Assembly: GCA_934636905.1 (NCBI GenBank)
Contig: CAKUBJ010000009.1
Location: 1-52,907 of the forward strand
Direction of reading: 5' to 3'
DNA: 52,907 bases
Source of the DNA: an uncultured Dysosmobacter sp.
GTDB taxonomy: Bacteria > Bacillota > Clostridia > Oscillospirales > Oscillospiraceae
Shown here piece by piece: positions 7,105 to 14,758 of this stretch. The translations under genes and the position numbers were made by a program. A model generated the notes under the pieces. It searched no databases. It was not told the DNA's origin and saw only the letters and a program-made list of their open reading frames with translations. Each line of letters opens with the position of its first letter. Position 1 is the stretch's first letter.

Positions 7105-8421
7105 ATGCCCCCTGCTGTAAGCATCATCGTCCCGGTTTATAATGCGGAGCGCACGGTTGGCCGGTGCATTGAGAGTATTCTGAATCAGGAATACCGTGAT
7201 TTTGAACTGCTGCTGGTCAACGACGGCAGTACGGACGCCTCCGGCTCCCTGTGCGACGGCTATGCCGCAAAAGATTCCCGTATCCGGGTCATCCACAAGA
7301 AAAACGCCGGCGTGTCCGCCGCCCGGAATACAGCGCTGGATCTGGCTCAGGGAACCTACCTGCAATTTCTGGACAGCGACGACTGGCTGACGCCGGACGC
7401 CACCTCCTCTCTGGTGCGGGCGGCGGAGGAAACCGGGTGCGACCTGATCGTGGCGGACTTTTATCGGGTGATCGGAGAACGTGTCTCCCAGAAGGGGGAC
7501 ATCGACGAGGGCGGCATCATGACCCGGGAAGAATACGCCGCCCACATGATGGAAAATCCGGCGGATTTTTACTACGGCGTTCTCTGGAACAAGCTTTACC
7601 GGCGAACCATCGTGGAAGCCCACCACCTGCGGATGGATCCGGAGATCAGCTGGTGCGAGGACTTCATGTTCAATCTGGAGTATATTCGCTATGCCGCGTC
7701 CTTTCAGGCCCTCCCCATTCCCATCTATTATTATGTGAAAACCAAAGGCTCCCTGGCCAATCAGAATCTCACCATCAGCAATACGGTGAAAATGAAGCTG
7801 ACGGTATTTGAGTACTATCAGCGCTTTTTCAAAACCGTTCTGGATGAAGAGGAATATGAAAAATGCCGGCTGAAGGTCTACCGCTTCCTGCTGGACGCCG
7901 CCAAAGACGGTTCCGTTGCACCGCTGCCCCTGCCCAACTCCCGGAAGCTGGGAGAGGAGCGGGTGCAGGCTTCTCCGGACGCTCTGCGGGAAGACGGCCC
8001 CCTGTTCGACGCTTTCCGGGAGCGGAAGCTCCTGGAACGGTATGTGGAAACAGCCGCGCTGAAGCATGATCTGCCTCTGCAGGACGCCAGAGTGCTGCTG
8101 TTTCTGCAAAGCCTGCACTTCCAGCCCACCCGCCGGGAGCTGATGGATCTGACGGGTCTTTCCCGCAGGACGCTGTCCGTTTCCCTCCAGCGCCTGACGG
8201 CCAGAGGGCTGATCCGCCTGACGGAGCAGCGGCAGAAAAAAGCCCCCTCCCGGCTGGCGGTTACATTCCTGCCTGCGGCACAGCCGGTGCTGCGGGATCT
8301 GGATGCTTCGCAGGCAGACTGCGCCCGCATCCGGCTGTCCGCCCTTTCCGTGGAAGAGGCGGCGGAATACGAGCGTCTGTCCGGCAAGGTGCAGTCGCAG
8401 ATCAAGCGGATTCTGGAATAG
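7105..8421 (+). CDS. GT2 glycosyltransferase fused to a MarR-like winged-helix domain
   Basis: 438 aa. Residues 1 to about 225 form a family-2 glycosyltransferase: VSIIVPVYNAE at the start, VNDGSTD near 38-44, and the nucleotide-sugar/metal motif DSDDW at 90-94. A spacer follows, and about the last 115 residues look like a MarR winged helix: TRRELMDLTGLSRRTLSVSLQ for the recognition helices, then ARGLIRL and a basic wing. The frame is continuous and the ribosome binding site (AAGGAGG at 7090-7096) is good, so this is a single protein, not two genes. It lacks membrane segments. The combination is unusual: a sugar-transfer enzyme with a DNA-binding module. It may be transcribed with the ABC-F gene 78 bp upstream. 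Substrate and DNA target are unknown. Confidence 0.75.
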   Translation: MPPAVSIIVPVYNAERTVGRCIESILNQEYRDFELLLVNDGSTDASGSLCDGYAAKDSRIRVIHKKNAGVSAARNTALDLAQGTYLQFLDSDDWLTPDATSSLVRAAEETGCDLIVADFYRVIGERVSQKGDIDEGGIMTREEYAAHMMENPADFYYGVLWNKLYRRTIVEAHHLRMDPEISWCEDFMFNLEYIRYAASFQALPIPIYYYVKTKGSLANQNLTISNTVKMKLTVFEYYQRFFKTVLDEEEYEKCRLKVYRFLLDAAKDGSVAPLPLPNSRKLGEERVQASPDALREDGPLFDAFRERKLLERYVETAALKHDLPLQDARVLLFLQSLHFQPTRRELMDLTGLSRRTLSVSLQRLTARGLIRLTEQRQKKAPSRLAVTFLPAAQPVLRDLDASQADCARIRLSALSVEEAAEYERLSGKVQSQIKRILE

Positions 8422-8457
8422 CAGAAAACCGGCTTTCGGGGCGGTGTTTTCGGAAAT

Positions 8458-8480
8458 GTTGTCCTTACACCATCGCAGCA
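8458..8480 (-). repeat. Right terminal inverted repeat (attR arm)
   Basis: The exact reverse complement of the left arm at 1246-1268, beginning GTTGTCCTTAC. It is followed by GA at 8481-8482 and catalase coding sequence. It begins 36 bp after the glycosyltransferase stop. Confidence 0.9.
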
Positions 8481-8675
8481 GAGCAGAAAGCCCGCGTTAC
8501 CTACGACAACATTCTCCGCCTTTCCGACGACCCGGACGTCAGCGACGCCATCAAGTTCCTCCGGGCCCGGGAGATCGTGCACTTCCAGCGCTTCGGTGAG
8601 GCGCTGCGGCTGGCAAAGGAACGGCTGGATCAGAAAAACGTCTACTATCTCAATCCGGGATTTGACGCAAAGTAG
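8475..8675 (+). pseudogene. CotJC-type manganese catalase, C-terminal fragment right of the element
   Basis: Sixty-six codons reading AAEQKARVTYDNILRL and later AREIVHFQRFGEAL, ending in TAG. They contain the third and fourth manganese-ligand regions of the family (the Glu of AEQ and the E..H of REIVH). The frame continues exactly from 1243 when the element is removed, and the GA core supplies the first two bases of the ligand Glu codon (GAG). No start or ribosome binding site is present, so the fragment is silent alone. Confidence 0.85.
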
Positions 8676-8691
8676 TTCTGCAGTCCCCCAG

Positions 8692-8713
8692 CACCGGAAC
8701 TTTTCCGGTTTTC
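8692..8713 (+). terminator. Terminator of the catalase gene
   Basis: ACCGGAA and TTCCGGT pair around a CTT loop, followed by TTTCATT, just after the catalase stop. Confidence 0.6.
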
Positions 8714-8714
8714 A

Positions 8715-8743
8715 TTGCCCTTTTCCGCCGGCTGTGCTATACT
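8715..8743 (+). promoter_or_regulatory. Promoter of the Lar-like gene
   Basis: TTGCCC (8715-8720), 17-bp spacer, TATACT (8738-8743), 35 bp before the start codon. Confidence 0.5.
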
Positions 8744-8778
8744 TCTGACAGAATCAAAAAACAAAGGAGACATTCACT

Positions 8779-9003
8779 GTGGATCAGATTCACGAGATTG
8801 AATTGGAAGACTGCCCTGTCTGCCGCGGCATCGGCACGCTGGAGGATGAGGCGGGCTGGTGCATCTACGCCGTCTGTCTGGACTGCGGCGCGCAGACGGC
8901 CCACGTCGGCTACAACACGCCGGCTGAACGCCTGACGGCAGCCCGGCAGGCCGCCAACCTCTGGAACGTCGGCAAGGTGGTTCACACCGGCACCGGCGAT
9001 TAA
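8779..9003 (+). CDS. Lar-like zinc-ribbon protein
   Basis: 74 aa, GTG start preceded by AAAGGAGA. Four cysteines form two knuckles (CPVC at 12-15, CLDC at 33-36), and the spacing to the conserved ATPAE-type segment (here NTPAERLTAARQAANLWN) matches the Lar family. The E. coli Rac-prophage Lar protein alleviates restriction; most Lar-like proteins, often in phages, have no tested role. It has its own promoter and stands alone. Its place beside a mobile element is suggestive but may be chance. Confidence 0.65.
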   Translation: MDQIHEIELEDCPVCRGIGTLEDEAGWCIYAVCLDCGAQTAHVGYNTPAERLTAARQAANLWNVGKVVHTGTGD

Positions 9004-9015
9004 CCCGCCGTTGGG

Positions 9016-9082
9016 CATAAAACTTCATGCACAAGCACTGCACCACGAAAATGCGCAAATTCCGGTGCATGAAGTTTTTATG
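9016..9082. repeat. Long imperfect inverted repeat
   Basis: CATAAAACTTCATGCAC (9016-9032) faces GTGCATGAAGTTTTTATG (9065-9082); the arms match except for one extra T. The 32-nt loop holds no gene. It may terminate the Lar-like transcript or be a relic of a small repeat element. Confidence 0.6.
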
Positions 9083-9134
9083 CATCATTTCCGGTTGCCC
9101 CGCAGGGGCGAGGAAATGGCACATTTTTAATTTT

Positions 9135-9182
9135 GCTATGCTTTTGCATAGCAAAAAGCAGCCGCATATGCGGCTGCTTTTT
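9135..9182 (-). terminator. Tandem terminator hairpins of the rpsB-tsf operon
   Basis: A perfect 30-bp palindrome (9153-9182, AAAAAGCAGCCGCAT and its complement) carries T runs on both strands. Next to it GCTATGC/GCATAGC (9135-9152) forms a second hairpin. They lie 17 bp beyond the tsf stop and could also stop plus-strand transcription. Confidence 0.85.
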
Positions 9183-9199
9183 CTATTCTGTCAGCGGGC

Positions 9200-10120
9200 T
9201 TAACCTTTGACCATCTTGGCGATCTCCTCGGCGAAGTTCTCCTGCTTCTTCTCAATGCCTTCTCCCTTTTCAAAGCGGATGGCATTCACGAAGGTGATCT
9301 TGCCGCCCAGCTTCTTGGCGGCGTCCGCGATATACTGCTCCACGGAACCGGTGAACACGTCGCCCCGGACAAACTCCTGCTGCAGCAGGCAGTTCTCGGA
9401 ATAGAACTTGTTCATCTTGCCCATGACGATCTTCTCGCGCACCTGCTCGGGCTTGCTGGCCATCTTGGGATCGTTTTCCATCTGAACCATCATGATCTTC
9501 TTCTCTTCGTCCAGCACGTCCTGAGAAACCTGAGACTTGTCCCAGAAACGGGGATTCAGAGCGGCGATCTGCATGGCAACGTCCTTGCCCACGGCGGTGG
9601 CGTCAATATCGCCCTCCACCTTCAGGTTCACCAGCACGCCGATCTTGCCGCCGGCATGGATATAGGGAACGGACACGCCCTCGGTGAAGATGGCGAAGCG
9701 GCGCACCTTGATGTTCTCGCCGATGACGAGGACCATTTCCTGCTGCTGCTGCTCAACAGTCAGGTCGGTGCCGTTGTACTTGCAGGCCATCAGGGCCTCC
9801 AGGTCGGCGGGCTTGTTGGCGGCCACGGTAGCGGCAACACCCTTGACAAAGTCCACGAACTTCTCATTCTTGCCCACGAAGTCGGTCTCGGCGTTGACCT
9901 CGACAACTACGCCCACACCGTCGATGACAGCGGCGTAAGCCATGCCCTCGGCGGCAACACGGCCAGCCTTCTTGGCGGAGGCGGCCAGGCCCTTTTCACG
10001 CAGGAACTCAACGGCCTTGTCCATGTCGCCGTCGGAAGCGGTCAAAGCCTTCTTGCAGTCCATCATGCCCACGCCGGTCATTTCGCGCAGGGTCTTTACA
10101 TCAGCAGCGGTAAAAGCCAT
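9200..10120 (-). CDS. tsf: Translation elongation factor Ts
   Basis: 306 aa. The N-terminal UBA-like domain reads DVKTLREMTGVGMMDCKKAL, and the EF-Tu contact motif ETDFVGKN follows near residue 80; both are hallmarks of EF-Ts. It exchanges GDP on EF-Tu in the cytoplasm. The start has GGAGG nearby (read on the minus strand), and it lies 56 bp after rpsB, the usual order. Confidence 0.97.
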   Translation of the reverse strand: MAFTAADVKTLREMTGVGMMDCKKALTASDGDMDKAVEFLREKGLAASAKKAGRVAAEGMAYAAVIDGVGVVVEVNAETDFVGKNEKFVDFVKGVAATVAANKPADLEALMACKYNGTDLTVEQQQQEMVLVIGENIKVRRFAIFTEGVSVPYIHAGGKIGVLVNLKVEGDIDATAVGKDVAMQIAALNPRFWDKSQVSQDVLDEEKKIMMVQMENDPKMASKPEQVREKIVMGKMNKFYSENCLLQQEFVRGDVFTGSVEQYIADAAKKLGGKITFVNAIRFEKGEGIEKKQENFAEEIAKMVKG

Positions 10121-10176
10121 AATCTATTTCCTCCAATTATACAGTATCGGAGCCTACGCTCCCGCAAAGTCCAGTT

Positions 10177-10902
10177 TTATTCGGCAGCAGGAGCCTCAGC
10201 GGCCTCTTCCATCTGCTCGCCCTGCTTGCCTTCCAGCATGGCGTTGGCCATGACGGAAGCGATGAGCTTGATGGCGCGGATGGCGTCGTCGTTGCCGGGG
10301 ATGACGTAATCAATCTCGTCGGGGTCGCAGTTGGTGTCGGCGATAGCCACCACGGGGATGCCCAGCTTGTGCGCCTCGGCAATGGCGTTGCGCTCCTTGC
10401 GGGTGTCCACGATGAACAGGGCGCCGGGCAGCTTCTTCATTTCCTTCACGCCGCCGAGATACTTCTCCAGCTTCTCAATCTCGCCCAGGTGCTTCATGAC
10501 TTCCTTCTTGGGCAGCATATCAAAGGTGCCGTCGGTCTGCATGGCCTTCAGCTGATTCAGGCGGTCCACACGGGTGCGCATGGTCTTGAAGTTGGTCATC
10601 ATACCGCCCAGCCAGCGGGCGTTGACATAATACTGACCGCAGCGGGTAGCCTCTTCCTTGATGGCCTCCTGAGCCTGCTTCTTGGTGCCCACGAACAGCA
10701 GGGACTGGCCGCTCTCGGACAGCTGGCGGACGAAGGCATAGGCCTCCTCCAGCTTCTTCACGGTCTTCTGCAGGTCAACGATATAGATGCCGTTGCGCTC
10801 GGTGTAGATATAGGGAGCCATCTTGGGGTTCCAGCGGCGGGTCTGGTGACCGAAATGGACGCCTGCCTCCAGCAGGGACTTCATGGATACGACACTTGCC
10901 AT
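10177..10902 (-). CDS. rpsB: 30S ribosomal protein S2
   Basis: 241 aa with the S2 signatures [19 protein letters not shown] near the N-terminus and [11 protein letters not shown] in the middle. The acidic tail ([13 protein letters not shown]) is common in clostridial S2. First gene of the rpsB-tsf operon, preceded by a strong promoter and a leader of about 110 nt. Confidence 0.97.
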   Translation of the reverse strand: MASVVSMKSLLEAGVHFGHQTRRWNPKMAPYIYTERNGIYIVDLQKTVKKLEEAYAFVRQLSESGQSLLFVGTKKQAQEAIKEEATRCGQYYVNARWLGGMMTNFKTMRTRVDRLNQLKAMQTDGTFDMLPKKEVMKHLGEIEKLEKYLGGVKEMKKLPGALFIVDTRKERNAIAEAHKLGIPVVAIADTNCDPDEIDYVIPGNDDAIRAIKLIASVMANAMLEGKQGEQMEEAAEAPAAE

Positions 10903-11019
10903 AGTTTGTTTTCCTCCAAAAATTTAGTTTGTACCTCTGGCTGTTTCCTCCCCTCTGCTAACCCGTTTTTCAGAAACGGGCACAAACAAAGAGTCCGCAG
11001 CCATGCGGAATGCTGAATT

Positions 11020-11048
11020 ATTGTAGCACAGTGTCTATCGGTTTGCAA
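11020..11048 (-). promoter_or_regulatory. Sigma-A promoter and leader of rpsB-tsf
   Basis: On the minus strand TTGCAA (11048-11043), 17-bp spacer, TACAAT (11025-11020). The leader contains a hairpin CCCGTTT/AAACGGG near 10962-10980. Such leaders can mediate S2 autoregulation in other bacteria; here that is only a possibility. Confidence 0.75.
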
Positions 11049-11109
11049 GGATTTTTTCCGAAAAAATGCGGAAATTTTGCAAAGACGCCATGCATTCAGG
11101 CAAAATAGC

Positions 11110-11145
11110 AAAAGGAAGAGACTACGTACAGAGTCTCTTCCTTTC
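11110..11145 (-). terminator. Terminator of the catabolic operon
   Basis: AAAGGAAGAGACT (11111-11123) pairs with AGTCTCTTCCTTT (11132-11144), with further T on the minus-strand exit side, 13 bp after the binding-protein stop. Confidence 0.8.
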
Positions 11146-11157
11146 AGCCGATCGGGA

Positions 11158-12174
11158 TTACTTGGAATAGTAAGCGGAGAGGTTATCCTTATCCACAATG
11201 GTAACACCGGTATCCACGGACACAGGCAGGGGATTCAGGCCTTTTTCACGCCAGCCATCCACGGGATTCACCAGATCGTTCTTCACGCAGAACAGGAACT
11301 GCATGGACCAGAAGCCCATGTTATAGGCGCCCTGCTTGGCGGTGCAGAAGATTTCACCGTTGTCAATGGCCTCGAACATACCGCCGTCGGTATCAAAGCC
11401 GATGACCTTGATGGTGTCGGTCTTGCCTGCTTCGCGAACCGCTGCGGCAGCGCCCAGAGCGCCGTTGGCGTTGGTGACGAAAATGGCATCCAGATTCGGA
11501 TTGCCCTGAATCAGAGCAGCCGCTACGCTGGCCGCATCCGTCTGCTCACCGTCATAGTTGGATTCGGCAACGACCTTCATGCCGCTGTACTTGGCAATGC
11601 CGTTGCGGATACCGGCGGCACGCGCCTCGTGGGTGGGAGAACCGACGGAGAAGCAGATGGCGACTTCGCCCTTCTCGCCCAGAGCCATGGCCGTGGTGTC
11701 GGCCAGCATCTCACCGGCGGTTTCATTACCGGTCTGGAGGATGGAGTAGCGGTTGCTGCCGGCGGAGTCGGCGTCGAAGCAGACCACTTCAATGCCCTGT
11801 GCAATGGCCTTGTTGATGGTATCTTCCAGAGCGGTTGCATCGCAGCAGGTAATGGCAATGCCGGCAGGATTGGTGGCCATGACCTGCTCAAGGACGGTAA
11901 TCTGGGCGGCGGCGTCAACGCCGGGAGCGCCGGTATACTGCGTCTGCGCGCCATAGATGGCGGCCGCATCCTCAAAGCCGCGGATTGCGTCATCCCAGAA
12001 TTCCAGCGTGGAAAGATAGGAGATCATATAGTAAACATCGTTAGCGTCGCCGATGCTGGTAACACCGGCTTCACCGGAGGGAGTACTTCCGCTGTCGGCG
12101 GCCTTCCCGCCGCAGCCGGTTGCAAGAGTCAGCAGCATCGCCAAGGTCAGTGCAAGTGTCGCAAATCTCTTCAT
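11158..12174 (-). CDS. Ribose-type ABC transporter substrate-binding lipoprotein
   Basis: 338 aa. Signal peptide with a lipobox LATGC near residue 21, so the mature protein would be a lipoprotein on the outer face. The rest is a periplasmic-binding-protein type I fold of the RbsB class: VYYMISYLSTLEFWDDAIRGF at the start of the mature domain, later FVTNANGALGAAAAVREAG and KVIGFDTDGG. It delivers a small sugar-like ligand to the permease encoded just upstream. Last gene of the operon, 65 bp after the permease, followed by a terminator. The ligand cannot be named from sequence. Confidence 0.88.
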   Translation of the reverse strand: MKRFATLALTLAMLLTLATGCGGKAADSGSTPSGEAGVTSIGDANDVYYMISYLSTLEFWDDAIRGFEDAAAIYGAQTQYTGAPGVDAAAQITVLEQVMATNPAGIAITCCDATALEDTINKAIAQGIEVVCFDADSAGSNRYSILQTGNETAGEMLADTTAMALGEKGEVAICFSVGSPTHEARAAGIRNGIAKYSGMKVVAESNYDGEQTDAASVAAALIQGNPNLDAIFVTNANGALGAAAAVREAGKTDTIKVIGFDTDGGMFEAIDNGEIFCTAKQGAYNMGFWSMQFLFCVKNDLVNPVDGWREKGLNPLPVSVDTGVTIVDKDNLSAYYSK

Positions 12175-12239
12175 TCTAATTTCCTCCGTATATTTGTTTT
12201 TAACATCTTCAGATGTCGGGGAACTTGGGGAGACTGTGT

Positions 12240-13229
12240 TTACTTTGCCTTCTTATGGTTGCTGAATACGTCCATTGTTACCGCGATCAGCAGAATCAGA
12301 CCGCTGACCAGATCCTGACCGTACACCGAAACATGGAGCAGCACCAGGCCGTTATCCACGATGTTCAGCAGGATAATGCCCAGCACGGCACCCAATACGC
12401 TGCCGGCGCCGCCGTCCAGACTGGCGCCGCCAATGACTGCCGCAGAAATGGCCGTCATTTCGACACCGTCGCCGGTAGTGGTGGTGGCCGTACCGAACCG
12501 GGATACGCACAGGATTCCGCAGATGGCGCTCATGGCGCCGCTGAGGGTATAGACGCCGATCTTCACCTTTTCCACGTTGATGCCGGAGAGTTTTGCGGCC
12601 TTCTCATTACTGCCCACATAGTAAACCTTGCGGAACATCTCCGTCTTTTTCATCAGGAGATTGCCAACAATTGCCACCACGATGAAAATGACCACCAAAA
12701 ACGGGAAGACACCGCCTATGTAGCCCTGTCCGAGGAACATGAACGCCGCTTTATCCTTGGAGATGGCCACGGATTTACCGGAGGAGAGCAGCATGGACGA
12801 ACCTTTTGCAATGCTCATCATCGCCAGTGTCATAATAAACGGCGTCAGCTTCAGCTTTGCAATGAACAGGCCGTTGATAATGCCCACCAGAATGCCAACC
12901 AGCAGGCCTGCCAGCGCCCCCAGCCAGATGTTTCCGTATCCCACGGCAATTTTTGCCGCCACCATGGAGGACAGCCCCATCACGGAGCCGACGGACAGGT
13001 CAATGCCGCCCATGGCCAGAATCACCGTCATGGCAATGGCCACAATGCCGTCAGCCGAGAGGCCAACCAGCGTTGTAAGAATGTTGGACTTGGTCAAAAA
13101 GTTCGGCGTGAGGATGGACAACACCACGCACATCAGGATAATCACCAGAAAAACGGGCGTCTCCTTTGCGTGCAGAAACCTTTTGATAGATAAATTTTTA
13201 TTGACAGCTGTTTCGTTTGCCTGCTTCAC
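12240..13229 (-). CDS. Ribose-type ABC transporter permease
   Basis: 329 aa with about eight to ten hydrophobic segments and the RbsC-family stretch MGGIDLSVGSVMGLSS (about 90-105), plus ISAAVIGGASLDGGAGSVLGA near the C-terminus. It would form the membrane channel as a homodimer. It begins 12 bp after the ATPase stop, consistent with one transcript. Confidence 0.9.
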   Translation of the reverse strand: MKQANETAVNKNLSIKRFLHAKETPVFLVIILMCVVLSILTPNFLTKSNILTTLVGLSADGIVAIAMTVILAMGGIDLSVGSVMGLSSMVAAKIAVGYGNIWLGALAGLLVGILVGIINGLFIAKLKLTPFIMTLAMMSIAKGSSMLLSSGKSVAISKDKAAFMFLGQGYIGGVFPFLVVIFIVVAIVGNLLMKKTEMFRKVYYVGSNEKAAKLSGINVEKVKIGVYTLSGAMSAICGILCVSRFGTATTTTGDGVEMTAISAAVIGGASLDGGAGSVLGAVLGIILLNIVDNGLVLLHVSVYGQDLVSGLILLIAVTMDVFSNHKKAK

Positions 13230-13241
13230 GTTTCCTTCCTC

Positions 13242-14723
13242 CTACACCGAAGCTAACCGCATCACGGCTTCTTCTGTCATCTCATCGGCACTCAATTCGC
13301 CGGTTACTCTGCCCTCTGCCATGACGACAACCCGATCGCAGATGCCCAAAACCTCAGGCAGATCAGACGAAATGACAATCACGCCTACGCCGTCCTCGCA
13401 AAGCTGCCGCAAAATGCGGTAGATCTCAAGACGGACGCCTACGTCAATACCGCGGGTTGGCTCGTCAATAATCAGAACCTTCGGATCCACTGTCAGCCAC
13501 TTGGCAAACAGCACCTTCTGCTGATTGCCGCCGCTCAGTGCCGAGCAGAGCTGTTCCAGAGAAAAGACCTTGATCTTGATTTTTTCCACATACGCCTGGG
13601 CAAGAGAATCCTCCTTGGCCCGGCTGAGGGCAAAGCCGTTTTTAAGCTGATCCAGACAGGTTGCCGCAATATTCTGGCGGATGTTGTAATCCAGGAACAG
13701 GCCGTCTTCCTTCCGGTTTTCCGTAATATAGACAATGCCGCGGTCAATGGACTCCCGATAATTGCGGATCTTCAGCGCTTCGCCCTTGAATGTCAGGCTG
13801 CCGTCGGTCTTGCGGTCAATGCCGCAGAGGGCACGGGCCATTTCGCTGCGCCCGGCGCCCACCAGACCGGAAAAGCCAAGGATTTCACCGCGCCGCAGCT
13901 GGAAGCTGACGTTCTGGAACATATCACCGGAATAGTTTTCGGCCTCAAGGATTACGTCTTCAGAGATTTTCTTTGCTTTTTCCGGATAAATACTTTCCAG
14001 TTTTCTGCCCACCATCATGGACACCAGATCATCTGTTGTGATGTTGGTGATGGAATCCGTACCGATATACTGTCCGTCGCGGAATACGGTAACATGGTCG
14101 CAGATGTCCATGATTTCAGACAGGCGGTGACTGATGTACAGGATGCTGATTCCCTGGCTTTTCAGGTGGCGGATTGTCTTAAAAAGTTCAGCCGTTTCCA
14201 CCTCTGTCAAAGAGGAGGTTGGCTCGTCCAGAATCAGAAGCTTGCAGTTCATGGAAAGCGCCTTCACGATTTCAACGATCTGCTGCTCGGCTATGGACAA
14301 ATCCTGCACTTTTTTTCTGGGGTCGATGGTGCTGTTCATGCTTTTCAGCAGGTCAGCACTCTCGGCCTCCATCTTCTTATAATCAACCATGCCGCCCTTT
14401 TTGGGTGCCCGGCCCAGAAAGATATTCTCTGCCACGGAAACATGGGGGCAAAGGTTGATTTCCTGATGAACAATTGCGATTCCGCGTTTTTGCGCATCAA
14501 TGGTATGTGCAAACTGCACCGTTTCCCCTTCAAAGGTGATGGTGCCATCCGTCTGCGGAAAGACGCCGGCGATGATATTCATCAGCGTAGACTTGCCTGC
14601 GCCGTTTTCACCGATGACCGCGTGCACCTGCCCGTATTCCACCACTAACTGCACATGATCCAGCGCTCTGGTTCCGGGAAAGTCCTTAACGATCCCATCA
14701 AGCTTTAATAATATCTCTGCCAT
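13242..14723 (-). CDS. Ribose-type ABC transporter ATP-binding protein (two cassettes)
   Basis: 493 aa, fused double ATPase of the RbsA/MglA class. First cassette: Walker A GENGAGKST, signature LSIAEQQ, Walker B LLILDEPTSSLT. Second cassette: the Walker A position reads GLVGAGRSE, which is normal for this family, and the signature is LSGGNQQKV with LIIDEPTRGID. It powers import with the permease and binding lipoprotein encoded downstream. Start at 14723 lies 35 bp after the dehydrogenase stop. Confidence 0.92.
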   Translation of the reverse strand: MAEILLKLDGIVKDFPGTRALDHVQLVVEYGQVHAVIGENGAGKSTLMNIIAGVFPQTDGTITFEGETVQFAHTIDAQKRGIAIVHQEINLCPHVSVAENIFLGRAPKKGGMVDYKKMEAESADLLKSMNSTIDPRKKVQDLSIAEQQIVEIVKALSMNCKLLILDEPTSSLTEVETAELFKTIRHLKSQGISILYISHRLSEIMDICDHVTVFRDGQYIGTDSITNITTDDLVSMMVGRKLESIYPEKAKKISEDVILEAENYSGDMFQNVSFQLRRGEILGFSGLVGAGRSEMARALCGIDRKTDGSLTFKGEALKIRNYRESIDRGIVYITENRKEDGLFLDYNIRQNIAATCLDQLKNGFALSRAKEDSLAQAYVEKIKIKVFSLEQLCSALSGGNQQKVLFAKWLTVDPKVLIIDEPTRGIDVGVRLEIYRILRQLCEDGVGVIVISSDLPEVLGICDRVVVMAEGRVTGELSADEMTEEAVMRLASV

Positions 14724-14758
14724 ATTTTTCTCCCGGATTCGACAGCCGACCTGCGGCC

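Larger units (their letters stand above)
1244..8482 (+). mobile_element. TnpX-like serine-recombinase element inserted in the catalase gene
   Basis: The left end has GA at 1244-1245 followed by a 23-bp arm (1246-1268). The right end has the exact reverse complement of that arm (8458-8480) followed by GA (8481-8482). The sequence GCAGCAGA occurs at both junctions, so deleting 7237 bp restores one copy and joins the catalase frame. Bringing the two ends together gives arm-GA-arm, a perfect 48-bp palindrome around a GA core. Large serine recombinases use such sites with a central dinucleotide, and TnpX of Tn4451/Tn4453 is known to use GA. Six genes, all on the plus strand, lie inside: a 44-aa ORF, the recombinase, sigma and anti-sigma factors, an ABC-F ATPase and a glycosyltransferase fusion. 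No mobilisation or conjugation gene is visible, so it would move between cells only with help. Confidence 0.9.
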
